Assembly: GCF_036227485.1 (NCBI RefSeq)
Contig: NZ_CP109479.1
Coordinates: forward strand, 3,286,001 to 3,350,000
Source of the DNA: Streptomyces sp. NBC_01451
GTDB taxonomy: Bacteria > Actinomycetota > Actinomycetes > Streptomycetales > Streptomycetaceae
DNA: 64,000 nucleotides
Reading direction: 5' to 3'
The notes below the pieces were generated by a model, which saw only the letters and a list, made by a program, of their open reading frames with translations, was not told the origin of the DNA and made no database searches. A program made the position numbers and the translations under genes. Below are positions 35,256 through 43,125 of this stretch, piece by piece (positions within the stretch are counted from its first letter, which is position 1; each line of letters starts with the position of its first letter).

Positions 35256-35840
35256 TCAGTGGTTGCGGAAAATCCGGCGGTACTTACGAGCCTCACTCAT
35301 CCACGCTTCGGCGCCGGAAGGATCACCGGCAGCGGTCCGTGCATGAGCCTTACCAATTGCGTGCGCGTAGTCCTCACGCGCTTGCGCGATACGCGCGGCC
35401 TCGGAGTCTCCCGAGACACTCGGCACCTTTTCCTGCGCCTTACGGCTTGCAGCCGTACCCGCGAAGTACTCGGCACGGTTCTGCCGGATACGCTCATCCG
35501 ACAGACGCTTGACCCCGTCACCCGAGGAGCCGTAGTCACGACCGGCAAAGGTTCCTGCCGCTTCGCGCCCTACGGTGTGCGGCTTACGCTTAGGTCGCAT
35601 TTTCGGGCCGCTGTCACCCTGGGAAATGCGCACGTCCTTAACGCTGCCGCTCATGCGCTCAACAACGCGCGCGGGAACGTTCGCACCTGCCTGGCTTTCT
35701 GCTTTGAGTCGCTGCGCCGTAGCGGAGAGCGTTTCAGGCATGAGCCGCTTACTGCCAGGCTTCACAGACTGGCGATTTTCCTTACGGGACAGTTCGAGAG
35801 TCGACGCGAGTGCACGCGCCTTACGCTTGGCTTTCGACAT
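35256..35840 (-). CDS. phage highly basic protein, first gene of the leftward early series
   Basis: A 194-residue very basic protein (MSKAKRKARALAS, KMRPKRKPHTVG) starting after GGAAGGA. It lies directly downstream of the large gene-free region and so is probably the first gene of the leftward transcript. Not recognised. Confidence 0.62.
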   Translation of the reverse strand: MSKAKRKARALASTLELSRKENRQSVKPGSKRLMPETLSATAQRLKAESQAGANVPARVVERMSGSVKDVRISQGDSGPKMRPKRKPHTVGREAAGTFAGRDYGSSGDGVKRLSDERIRQNRAEYFAGTAASRKAQEKVPSVSGDSEAARIAQAREDYAHAIGKAHARTAAGDPSGAEAWMSEARKYRRIFRNH

Positions 35841-35872
35841 AGTCAGAGTCCTTCCGTGACTATTAGTGAATG

Positions 35873-35918
35873 AGTGCCCCCGTCCGGAGTTGAACCGGTA
35901 AGCCGTTCAGGGGCGAGA
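35873..35918 (-). ncRNA. tRNA-like T-arm/acceptor element
   Basis: The minus strand carries a T arm (CCGG TTCAACT CCGG) followed by a GGGGC 3' strand that pairs with GCCCC only 40 nt upstream. No D arm or standard anticodon arm fits between. It may be a degraded tRNA or a tRNA-like element. Confidence 0.4.
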
Positions 35919-35922
35919 AAAT

Positions 35923-35974
35923 GAGTGCGCGTAATCAGCGGTATGTTTCACCCGCTTACCCACTACGCGCACTC
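35923..35974. repeat. structured inverted repeat next to the tRNA-like element
   Basis: A perfect 11-bp inverted repeat GAGTGCGCGTA encloses an inner 5-bp hairpin (AGCGG with CCGCT on the minus strand). It may form a cruciform-like RNA or DNA structure. Confidence 0.55.
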
Positions 35975-35993
35975 GGTAGGTTGTGCGATAAAC

Positions 35994-36033
35994 GGGGCCG
36001 GTAGCGCGCAAACCCTCACACGCTACCGGCCCC
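35994..36033. terminator. strong bidirectional hairpin
   Basis: A perfect 13-bp stem GGGGCCGGTAGCG with its complement and a 14-nt loop; followed by a second hairpin (CGCTT/AAGCG) near 36,043. Confidence 0.7.
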
Positions 36034-38283
36034 CTATTTGGTCGCTTCGCTAAGCGTTGCGACCCTTCCCGCGCTCCCGTTGTGAGCGTTTGCGCGGGGA
36101 ATTGAGAACCTTTTCGGGGACACGTACGTCTGCCCCCTCTGCCGTTGACTGTTGTCCGTTATGTGGCTATGGGGTGCAGAGTAGACAACCGTCCGCACGG
36201 TCTGAGGGCAGAGTTCACCCCCAGAAACAATTCCATAGGTGTTTGCTTTCGCGCGCTTTGAGTACCGGGCATGACCCCGGTAGTCAGTTCTTCCGTACTA
36301 GGTTTACGCATGCCCGTATACAGCTCGTTTCAGCACACGCGCGCCCTTTTCGGGTTTCAGTCACGGTTAACGGGCAGGAATTCACCCGTAATTCGGCACG
36401 CTCACCACGCAAAAGATCACATGAATGAGCGCGCAACTACGTACCCTCTGCGCACTACTTACGTCCGTCCCCTTGTGGGGAACGGCACGGGGACTGTCGT
36501 CACTCGCGATACCTAGAAAATGGAGCGGAGGCAAACCAGTCCTCCCAAGCGCATGCGACCAACACGCGCGTTTGAGCTAAAGGCGACGCCGAAGCGACCC
36601 CGGGAATTTTTAGGCAGAATTCCGCCATGGGTACGGCACTGCTACCCGCGCAGGATCACACGGGTAAGGGCGTACATGGGACGTGGGGTACGCGCAGAAA
36701 GTCACACGTACAGTCCCGTGAGAATCTGTCCGAAGACAGAGTTCTCCCTAGGTAATTCGCGAGAGTTCAGACAGACAACTCCCACATAACACGGCACCCT
36801 GTTGAGTTCTCAAAGGTTGGGGACACTCTCCCGTCACCTCTGCGCCGTACGGCCGAAACGGCGTACCGCACGCAAAGTCACCGGGGGCACTGCCACTCAC
36901 GCGCAGAAATTCACGTGTGAGCGACTCCCCGCCGCCCCCGTGTTCCGGGCCCTAGGTTCCGGGCCCGTCCCTCGGTGGCGACATGGAGAACATTACGGGG
37001 TCACGGGGCCCTCGTGAACCCCTTTTGCCGAGGAAACCGAGGGAATCCACGTTTTCGCAGGTCAGAGGCCCTAAAACTAATTATGTTGATCTTGGGAATG
37101 TCTCACATTTTGAGATTTCGTAAGATCAAATAGCCCGTGCACCCATTACATAGGGGCTCGCGAGGGCGCCCCGAGGGTCTATTGGGGGTGATTTTCAATA
37201 AGGCCAAAAAGGGCCTCTGACCTGCGAAAACGCGATTTTCTGACAGGGCGTCAGAAATGGCCGTCGGCAAGGGTCGGGCGCCCCCGGCGGGGCCAAATAT
37301 CACGCTGGGTGCCCAAAATTCGGGGAAGATTGACGCTATGTAACCGCGCCCCTGTGTGCCTCCCTACGGGGCGCACTCGCCCCCGGGGCCCGTCTCTCCG
37401 GTCGCTCCCTACGGGGCCCGTACGCGCCCGGTGACGTGCTCGCACGGTACGACTACGCCCCCGCCGCCGCCCCGTATCCGGCCCGTGCGCGGTGCTGTCT
37501 GCCCGCGTCGCGGCCTATCTCCGGCCCGGGGTCGCTCGGTACCCTCACGGCGTCCCGCGCGGCAGAACGGCTCTCAGCGCCACGCCCCTGCATACCGGGC
37601 ATGACGGACACGCCCTAGAAAATGACGGGACGCGAAATTTCGGGGTGCTTAAAGGGTATGCCCCTCGTACCCGTACATAGGTAGGTAAGAGGACGTATGC
37701 CCACCGTGTCGGCTCATGCCATGCCATGTGGGGGTAACTCGCTTATGCCTTACAAATAGCCTATGCCAGGCATGGAGTGCATGTCCCCCGTGTCAGTACA
37801 AAGGCAGTACCTCACGACACGGCATATCATTTATCGACACGTCGTACATTTACGACTGTGTCGGACATGCCCCATTTGCTGAGCAAAGTGGAACGTTTGC
37901 TCCCAGTTCCGCTACCGTACGCGCCGGGAGCGTCACGCTCTGCCTAACATTACGCATGGTAGCTGTAACTACCGTGCGTAAGCTCGGACATCACACGTAC
38001 AACGTGGGCATGTCCTACAATCAGCGCTAATACCCCGCATGTCCTGCGGAAACGGTGAATACGGGAAAATGGGTGCCGAATCCCTGTATATGCGGACCCC
38101 CCCACCCTTAACGGGCATATCGGACAGGAGGGGGGCCTGGTTGCTCTGACGCATATCCCCTCCTCGCCCGAAGGCAGTGTCCGTGCCGCCGGCAGTGGCC
38201 GCGGGCCGTGGACTCGGATATTAGCGCGGGGCCGACGGCACGAGGCTAGCGGATTTAGCCCGGAAAGTGGCCAGCCTGCCGGT
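36034..38283. promoter_or_regulatory. gene-free region with inverted repeats and recurring short motifs
   Basis: About 2.25 kb where every open frame is short and lacks a ribosome-binding site or coding composition. It is locally AT-rich. Several GGACATGCC/GGCATGTCC-type sites occur at 37,660-38,115, together with two CTCCCTACGGGGC copies near 37,363-37,411 and TACAAT and TACAAAT boxes. It is a candidate early promoter and origin or packaging region; nothing more specific can be seen. Confidence 0.5.
37050..37232. repeat. 183-bp element bounded by perfect 23-bp inverted repeats
   Basis: Left arm 37,050-37,072 (CGTTTTCGCAGG start) is the exact reverse complement of 37,210-37,232. Inside is an AT-rich nested palindrome: TTGATCTT (37,086) with AAGATCAA (37,122), enclosing TCTCA with TGAGA. 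No target duplication is evident. Confidence 0.65.
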
Positions 38284-38325
38284 GGCCCTGCCCCCTAACC
38301 TCTTGGCCGGAGCGGGGGCAGGGCC
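38284..38325. terminator. hairpin terminator
   Basis: A perfect 12-bp stem GGCCCTGCCCCC with its complement. Confidence 0.65.
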
Positions 38326-38334
38326 CTTCCGATA

Positions 38335-38352
38335 GCAGTGGCTAGCCACTGC
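38335..38352. promoter_or_regulatory. 18-bp perfect palindrome
   Basis: GCAGTGGCTAGCCACTGC, about 115 bp past the lsr2 stop codon and at the edge of the gene-free region. A likely protein-binding site; the binder is unknown. Confidence 0.45.
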
Positions 38353-38468
38353 GGCACAACCGGCGAACCGGTCCACTGCCAGGCTGGCACAGCACCGACA
38401 ACCGCCGCTACAGGTCAGGGGAAAAGTCACCCAGCCGCAGGCCGAGCCGGTGAGGCCGGCCGAAAAAG

Positions 38469-38813
38469 TCAGGCATTCGCCTTTTCGTACGCTTCCCTGA
38501 TGTCGGCGGGGACCCGGCCGCGGTCGTTGACGTCGTAGCCGTTCTCCTTCGCCCAGGCGCGGATCTGGGCGGTGTTCCCACTGCCGGCTCCGCGACGCTT
38601 GGCCTTTCCGCCGCCCGACGTGACGCTCCCGCGTACTCGGCGGGCACCCGCAGCGTGCAGGAACGGGCGCAGGGCCTCAAGCAGGAGATCGTGGTTCTTA
38701 CTGGTGAGGTCGATTTCGACCCCGGCACCGTCAATGACGATGGTGTGCGTGTCGATGTCGTCGGCTTCCTCGCCGCTGATGTCGTCCACCAGGGTGACAA
38801 TTGTCTTTTGCAT
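38469..38813 (-). CDS. lsr2: Lsr2 family nucleoid-associated protein
   Basis: A 114-residue complete Lsr2: an N-terminal oligomerisation domain (VTLVDDISGEEADDIDTHTI) and C-terminal DNA-binding domain (IRAWAKENGYDVNDRGRVP with the RGR AT-hook-like motif). Lsr2 silences AT-rich foreign DNA in actinobacteria; phage copies may control phage genes or interfere with host silencing. It is one of three Lsr2-domain genes in this phage. Confidence 0.9.
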   Translation of the reverse strand: MQKTIVTLVDDISGEEADDIDTHTIVIDGAGVEIDLTSKNHDLLLEALRPFLHAAGARRVRGSVTSGGGKAKRRGAGSGNTAQIRAWAKENGYDVNDRGRVPADIREAYEKANA

Positions 38814-38860
38814 GCGGGGATTGTAGGGCTACTCAAAACGCTAGGGACGTGCTTCAGCGG

Positions 38861-39310
38861 TTATTCCAGCCGGGCCTTGAGAGCGAAGGTGTTGCCGGCG
38901 TCCATCTCGGCGAGCAGCTCCTGGCCGCGGACCTCGGGGCCGGGCTCACGTTGGAGGACCAGGAGGCACCAGCCGGCCTCACGCACCAAGGCGTGCCACA
39001 TCTCGGGTGTCGGAAGGTTGTTGCTGAGCTGGACCTGGCCTTCGTAGGTGGCTGTGTACGAGGTCTTCGTGGGCAGGGAGAACTTCCAGTCCGGGTGGGG
39101 GTCTGGGACGCCGTCGCTCGGCACGAGTTGCGTGAAGCCAGCGTGCACGAGGGCCTGTTCGAGCGGAGAAAGCGGCTTTAGGTCGCCTCCGCGGAGGTCG
39201 AGGACGAGGTGCTGGGGCCGCATGCCGAGCATGGGCAGAGGCAGGCCGTCGATGCCTCGTGCGCCGACGACTTTGATGTTCACCCCGGAGAGGATTTCGA
39301 GCGCGTTCAT
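38861..39310 (-). CDS. phage hypothetical protein
   Basis: A 149-residue protein; ATG at 39,310 with the 16-bp operator 40 bp upstream. It is largely hydrophilic with a beta-rich C-terminal half. Not recognised. Confidence 0.6.
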   Translation of the reverse strand: MNALEILSGVNIKVVGARGIDGLPLPMLGMRPQHLVLDLRGGDLKPLSPLEQALVHAGFTQLVPSDGVPDPHPDWKFSLPTKTSYTATYEGQVQLSNNLPTPEMWHALVREAGWCLLVLQREPGPEVRGQELLAEMDAGNTFALKARLE

Positions 39311-39351
39311 GGCGTGACCGTAGCGCTGACGGCCCTGCATTTACGGTGCTG

Positions 39352-39367
39352 TCACTCGAACGGGTGA
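39352..39367. promoter_or_regulatory. 16-bp palindromic phage operator, copy 4
   Basis: TCACTCGAACGGGTGA, 42 bp upstream of the leftward gene at 39,310; a GTAAAT -10-like box lies between. Confidence 0.55.
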
Positions 39368-39383
39368 GTCGGTGCTCTCGGCC

Positions 39384-39428
39384 CCGGGGCTGGCAGCTCT
39401 CGCGCCGTCACGGAGCTGCCAGCCCCGG
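39384..39428. terminator. strong hairpin terminator
   Basis: A perfect 16-bp stem CCGGGGCTGGCAGCTC with its complement between divergent genes. Confidence 0.7.
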
Positions 39429-39500
39429 TGAGTTTAACGAAGAGGCCGGAAAAGTGGCAGACCGCGAAATGTGGGGCCGGCCTGAGCCTACAGTCGGCCC

Positions 39501-39839
39501 ATGACTCAACTTCAAGCTCTGGACCGGGAGTTGCGCCCGCTCGGTCGTCGCTTTCCTGTGTGCGTGGGCCACGACGTCCGCTACACCGCCGCGGTCAGGA
39601 CTGCGGAGGGGTGGAGGTGGTACTGCCCCGGTGAGGACGGGGCCCATCTGGCGCCGATGCGCCGGCACTCGCCTCCGGACGCCTTCCCGGGGTGCCCGGT
39701 CTGCGGTGAGGTGCCCAAGGGGCTGAGGCCGGCGCTCCGAGAGTTCAAGGAGAAGGAGCTGCCGTTCCTGAGCGTCACGCTTGTCGGCTGTGGTCACGTG
39801 CTGGGGTTGCCGTGGCCGGCCGCCATCGGCCTGGTCTGA
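39501..39839 (+). CDS. phage zinc-ribbon-like protein
   Basis: A 112-residue protein with CVGHD, CPGED and CPVCGE motifs. A TACAGT -10 box only 9 bp before the ATG suggests a leaderless transcript. Not recognised. Confidence 0.6.
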   Translation: MTQLQALDRELRPLGRRFPVCVGHDVRYTAAVRTAEGWRWYCPGEDGAHLAPMRRHSPPDAFPGCPVCGEVPKGLRPALREFKEKELPFLSVTLVGCGHVLGLPWPAAIGLV

Positions 39840-39966
39840 TGCGGAATAAGCCGGCGACCCTCCGCGGGGGATCGGAGAGCCGCCGGCGCTTGGAGGTGAG
39901 GCCGGCGCAGCGACATCGGCCGGCCTCGGCGTGACCGTAGCGGTCTGGTCGGGAACTCGCGGGAAA

Positions 39967-40398
39967 TCAGGACTCTGGCGTCGGCTGGCCGTCGTCCTCC
40001 TCGGCTTCACTCAGGAGCTGGTCGATGTTGCGCTGGATGGCGCGGGCATGGCGGGCGTATTCGGCGCCGGCCGGCGGCTTCGGGCACATCTCGCGGAGGA
40101 GCTTTACGATCTGGCGGTGGGCCTTTTTCGCGTCGGCCTCCGTGCAGGGGTAGTAGCCCTCCCAGACGGTGGTCCAGGTGCCGGCCCAACCGATGCCGGT
40201 GTGGTACATGGTGGCGACCTGGACGCCGTCGTTGATGCCTTCCCACTGGGTCTGGACAACGGCGTCGAGATGCGGGGTCTTGGCGACGATGCGGTAGTCG
40301 GGGTCGTTCCAGAGGCGGGACCAGTCGCCGAGCGAGATCGGTTTGCCTTCGCGATCCCAGTGGGTGACCAGGTCAGTCTCCTGCTCCAGCGTGCTCAA
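39967..40398 (-). CDS. phage hypothetical protein
   Basis: A 143-residue acidic protein with Trp-rich segments (DWSRLWNDPDYRI, GIGWAGTWTTVWEGYYP). Not recognised. Confidence 0.58.
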   Translation of the reverse strand: MSTLEQETDLVTHWDREGKPISLGDWSRLWNDPDYRIVAKTPHLDAVVQTQWEGINDGVQVATMYHTGIGWAGTWTTVWEGYYPCTEADAKKAHRQIVKLLREMCPKPPAGAEYARHARAIQRNIDQLLSEAEEDDGQPTPES

Positions 40399-40447
40399 GT
40401 CGCCCTCCTCGGTCGCTCGCGTAGATTTTTTGGTCGGCTGTGGTTGG

Positions 40448-40996
40448 TCAATGTTTCACGCTTGGTGGCCGGGAGTTGGCAAATGTGCCCCGTCCTTGAA
40501 AGGGGATCAGGAGGCCGGCCTCGATGAGGGGTTTGAGGGCGTTGCGGAGCGTGATTTGGCTGACTCTGAATTCCTCGGCTAGTGACCTCGTGGATGGCAC
40601 TCGTTCCCCTGGGGGGTAGGTCCCGCGGGCCAGTCGCCTCGTGAGGACCGTCCGGATGTGGTCGGCGTTCGTGATGCCTCGGCCGGGTACGGTCCAGGTC
40701 TCGGTCGTGCCGGCGAGGGTCGTTACGTGCAGCTCGGGGCCGGTGGGGGGTGCTTGCGGGTCTGTCACTACGGTGCCTCGCCCTTCGACAAGGAGCAAGA
40801 GACCTGCGTCTGACAGCCGGTTGAAGGCGAACTGGACGCTGTCCTTGCCGACGCCCAGTTCGGAAGCGAGAGCTTCCATGCTGGGTATCTGCGCCCCTGT
40901 CTGGTACGTGCCGGTCGTGATCCGGTCTCGCAGTAGTGACTCCACGCGTGCACGTTCGGTGGTTTGTGGCTGAGCGCCGGGTCCTGGAGTGGTCAA
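40448..40996 (-). CDS. double winged-helix GntR-type regulator
   Basis: A 182-residue protein with two GntR-type winged helices in tandem: VESLLRDRITTGTYQTGAQI with SELGVGKDSVQFAFNRLSDAG, and IRTVLTRRLARGTYPPGERV with EEFRVSQITLRNALKPLIEAG. Each ends in a GRGT turn. There is no effector domain. It starts at TTG 40,996 after AGGAAG. A duplicated DNA-binding unit without a sensor fits a phage repressor or a plasmid-style KorSA-like control protein. Confidence 0.75.
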   Translation of the reverse strand: MTTPGPGAQPQTTERARVESLLRDRITTGTYQTGAQIPSMEALASELGVGKDSVQFAFNRLSDAGLLLLVEGRGTVVTDPQAPPTGPELHVTTLAGTTETWTVPGRGITNADHIRTVLTRRLARGTYPPGERVPSTRSLAEEFRVSQITLRNALKPLIEAGLLIPFQGRGTFANSRPPSVKH

Positions 40997-41157
40997 GGCA
41001 TCTTCCTGGCTGGGATTTTTGCGTCGCGTCGCCTGCGGGCGCAGGCTCCGCTCAGACCATGTTGCTCCATGTGCTCGCTTGGTGTCAGCGAGTTGTGCCA
41101 TAGTTGCCTGGCGGGTCGCTCCTCGGAGCAGGCTCGTCGCCACTTGCAACCGGGTGG

Positions 41158-41253
41158 CTGCTCCCCGAGCGATCGGGGGTGACTCATAGACCCTGTGGGG
41201 ATCGAGAGTGGCAGCACGGATCGGTTGCTCCCCGCGTAGGTGGGGATGAGGTG
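41158..41253. other. two CRISPR type I-E repeat-like hairpins
   Basis: Repeat-like units at 41,158-41,186 (CTGCTCCCCGAGCGATCGGG start) and 41,225-41,253 (TTGCTCCCCGCGTAGGTGGG start) share the CTCCCCG...GGGG(A/G)TGA pattern of actinobacterial I-E repeats and are separated by 38 bp. No cas genes are near. They lie in a gene-free 360-bp gap upstream of the GntR gene. They may instead be operators. Confidence 0.4.
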
Positions 41254-41298
41254 CTGAGGATCGCAACGCGATCAGAGCTTTCCGTTGGGAAGCCGCAG

Positions 41299-41331
41299 CG
41301 AAGGACCCCGGGTACTCGACGGGGTCCTTCG
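41299..41331. terminator. hairpin terminator
   Basis: A perfect 11-bp stem CGAAGGACCCC with its complement and an 11-nt loop, at the right edge of the gap. Confidence 0.7.
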
Positions 41332-41357
41332 TCGTGTCTGGGGTCGGCTGGCCGGCC

Positions 41358-41711
41358 TCACGGGGCGGGATGTGGTGTCTCGTCGGTCGGCGCCAGCTCG
41401 GGGAGCATTTCGGTGACCGCGGCCTGGACGTCTCTGAGGCCGAGGGGAAGCGTGACGGGCTGGCCTTCGACGGCGTGCTTCCAGGGGGTGGCGGTGGTGA
41501 GCGCCCAGTAGGTGGGGCAGGGGAAGGCGACGTGGCAGGTGGAGCACTGCTGGTCGTCGTCGGCGTGGTGGTGTTCGAGGGCTGCCTTTTCGCGGAAGCG
41601 GCGGTCGAGGGCTTCCGCGCGCCACGCGTTTTTGAGGGAGATGGTTTCGACGTGGCGGACGGAGTCGACGACATTGGGCCAGCACTGGGCCCACCGGTCT
41701 TCGTAGCGCAC
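41358..41711 (-). CDS. phage hypothetical protein with Cys pair
   Basis: A 117-residue protein with [20 protein letters not shown] in its middle, a possible metal site. Its start is only 41 bp from the add start, so it marks the novel joint between phage DNA and the add promoter. Confidence 0.6.
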   Translation of the reverse strand: MRYEDRWAQCWPNVVDSVRHVETISLKNAWRAEALDRRFREKAALEHHHADDDQQCSTCHVAFPCPTYWALTTATPWKHAVEGQPVTLPLGLRDVQAAVTEMLPELAPTDETPHPAP

Positions 41712-41725
41712 TGGTCACAGCCTCT

Positions 41726-41737
41726 CTACGCGCGTGG
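41726..41737. promoter_or_regulatory. add operator and promoter
   Basis: CTACGCGCGTGG matches the perfect palindrome before deoC at 11 of 12 positions, followed by a CTATGGT -10 box and ATG 15 bp further. Confidence 0.6.
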
Positions 41738-41752
41738 CGCTATGGTGCGGAA

Positions 41753-42868
41753 ATGACGAGTGTTACCCCCAGCCCGGACCAGATCCGCCGGGCGCCCAAG
41801 ATTCTGCTGCACGACCACCTCGACGGCGGCCTGCGCCCCGGAACCATCGTCGAACTCGCCCGCGACAGCGGGTACACCCAGCTCCCGGAGACCGACCCCG
41901 GCCGGCTCGGCGTCTGGTTCCGCGAGTCCGCCGACTCCGGCTCGCTGGAGCGGTATCTGGAGACCTTCTCCCACACCGTCGGCGTCATGCAGACCCGCGA
42001 AGCGCTCGTCCGGGTCGCCACCGAGTGCGCCGAGGACCTCGCCGCCGACGGCGTCGTCTACGCCGAGGTCCGCTACGCCCCCGAACAGCACCTCGAAGGC
42101 GGACTCTCCCTCGAAGAGGTCGTCGAGGCCGTCAACGAGGGCTTCCGGGAGGGCGAGCGCCGGGCGCGCCAGGACGGGAACCGGATCAGGGTGGGCTCGC
42201 TGCTCACCGCGATGCGGCACGCCGCCCGGTCGCTGGAGATCGCGGAGCTGGCCAACCGCTACCGCGAGCAGGGTGTCGTCGGATTCGACATCGCGGGCGC
42301 CGAGGCCGGCTACCCGCCCACCCGCCACCTCGACGCCTTCGAGTACCTCAAGCGCGAGAACAACCACTTCACCATCCACGCCGGGGAAGCCTTCGGACTC
42401 CCCTCCATCTGGCAGGCGTTGCAGTGGTGCGGCGCCGACCGGCTCGGCCACGGCGTCCGCATCATCGACGACATCGAGGTCCACGAGGACGGCTCCGTGA
42501 AGCTCGGCCGCCTCGCCTCGTACGTCCGCGACAAGCGCATCCCGCTGGAACTGTGCCCCAGCTCCAACCTCCAGACCGGCGCCGCCCGTTCGTACGCCGA
42601 GCACCCCATCGGGCTGCTGCGGCGACTGCGGTTTCGTGCGACGGTCAATACGGACAACAGATTGATGTCGGGGACAAGCATGAGCCGGGAGTTCGAGCAT
42701 CTTGTCGACGCTTTCGGTTATACGCTCTCGGATCTCGAATGGTTTTCGATCAACGCAATGAAGTCTGCATTCGTTGCGTTCGATGAACGTCTCGCAATGA
42801 TCAGTGAAGTAATTAAGCCGGGGTACGCCGAGTTGCGGGCCGAGCGGCTGTTTCCTGGTCGTTCGTAA
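41753..42868 (+). CDS. add: adenosine deaminase, host/phage chimera
   Basis: A complete 371-residue adenosine deaminase converting adenosine to inosine. Zn and catalytic motifs are all present: HDHLDGG (residues about 20-25), HAGE with the preceding FTI, RLGHG, and VNTDN near the C-terminus. The start fits a leaderless mRNA. Up to about 42,630 codon use is host-like and GC-rich; afterwards codons such as AGA, TTG, ATT and AAT appear, a sign that the last 75 residues came with the phage. It restores the function lost by integration. Confidence 0.88.
   Translation: MTSVTPSPDQIRRAPKILLHDHLDGGLRPGTIVELARDSGYTQLPETDPGRLGVWFRESADSGSLERYLETFSHTVGVMQTREALVRVATECAEDLAADGVVYAEVRYAPEQHLEGGLSLEEVVEAVNEGFREGERRARQDGNRIRVGSLLTAMRHAARSLEIAELANRYREQGVVGFDIAGAEAGYPPTRHLDAFEYLKRENNHFTIHAGEAFGLPSIWQALQWCGADRLGHGVRIIDDIEVHEDGSVKLGRLASYVRDKRIPLELCPSSNLQTGAARSYAEHPIGLLRRLRFRATVNTDNRLMSGTSMSREFEHLVDAFGYTLSDLEWFSINAMKSAFVAFDERLAMISEVIKPGYAELRAERLFPGRS
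42640..42708. other. attR-type junction inside add
   Basis: Region where add changes composition and which matches the attL sequence, with 17-bp identity at 42,692-42,708. It lies in inverse orientation to attL, unlike a simple prophage. Confidence 0.55.
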
Positions 42869-42890
42869 GGGCTACTGCGCTGGCGGGGGC

Positions 42891-42909
42891 CGGGACGTAG
42901 CCTGTCCCG
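42891..42909. terminator. terminator between add and the RNA region
   Basis: A 6-bp stem CGGGAC with GTCCCG and a 7-nt loop, flanked by C/G-rich sequence. Confidence 0.5.
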
Positions 42910-42989
42910 ACCCCCTGGGAGGGTTCTCGATTAAGAGTCGAGTCCTGTGAAGGAATCCACCCATCAGCTCGCGCCGACACTTTTAAGGT

Positions 42990-43088
42990 CCCGAGTCGTG
43001 TTGAGGTCTCCGCGTCCTGCCATTGGACCACCGCGCATCGAGCTGCGCGGGCCGGACTTGAACCGGCATTTCGGGGATGTGGCTCGGG
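42990..43088 (-). tRNA. putative circularly permuted tRNA B
   Basis: On the minus strand the 3' half comes first: CCCCG, AAAT, T arm (GCCGG TTCAAGT CCGGC), acceptor CCGCGCA and discriminator G. After 5 nt the 5' half follows: acceptor TGCGCGG (perfect 7-bp match), TG, D arm (GTCC AATGGCA GGAC), G, CGGAG. CGGAGA can pair with TCCCCG (one mismatch) as anticodon stem, with correct spacing on both sides. Outer CCCGAG and CTCGGG can pair across the precursor ends. The anticodon is not clear. Confidence 0.6.
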
Positions 43089-43125
43089 CCAGTTGATTCG
43101 GCGCTTGGTGGCGTGTCTGAGTCTA

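Noticed and set aside
37050..37232. Protelomerase (linear plasmid) resolution site
   Set aside because: The arms are 137 bp apart rather than a continuous palindrome, and no protelomerase gene is visible.
11541..41720. Two unrelated prophages side by side
   Set aside because: Both arms share the 16-bp operator family and gene style, and only the right arm has virion genes; one phage is simpler.
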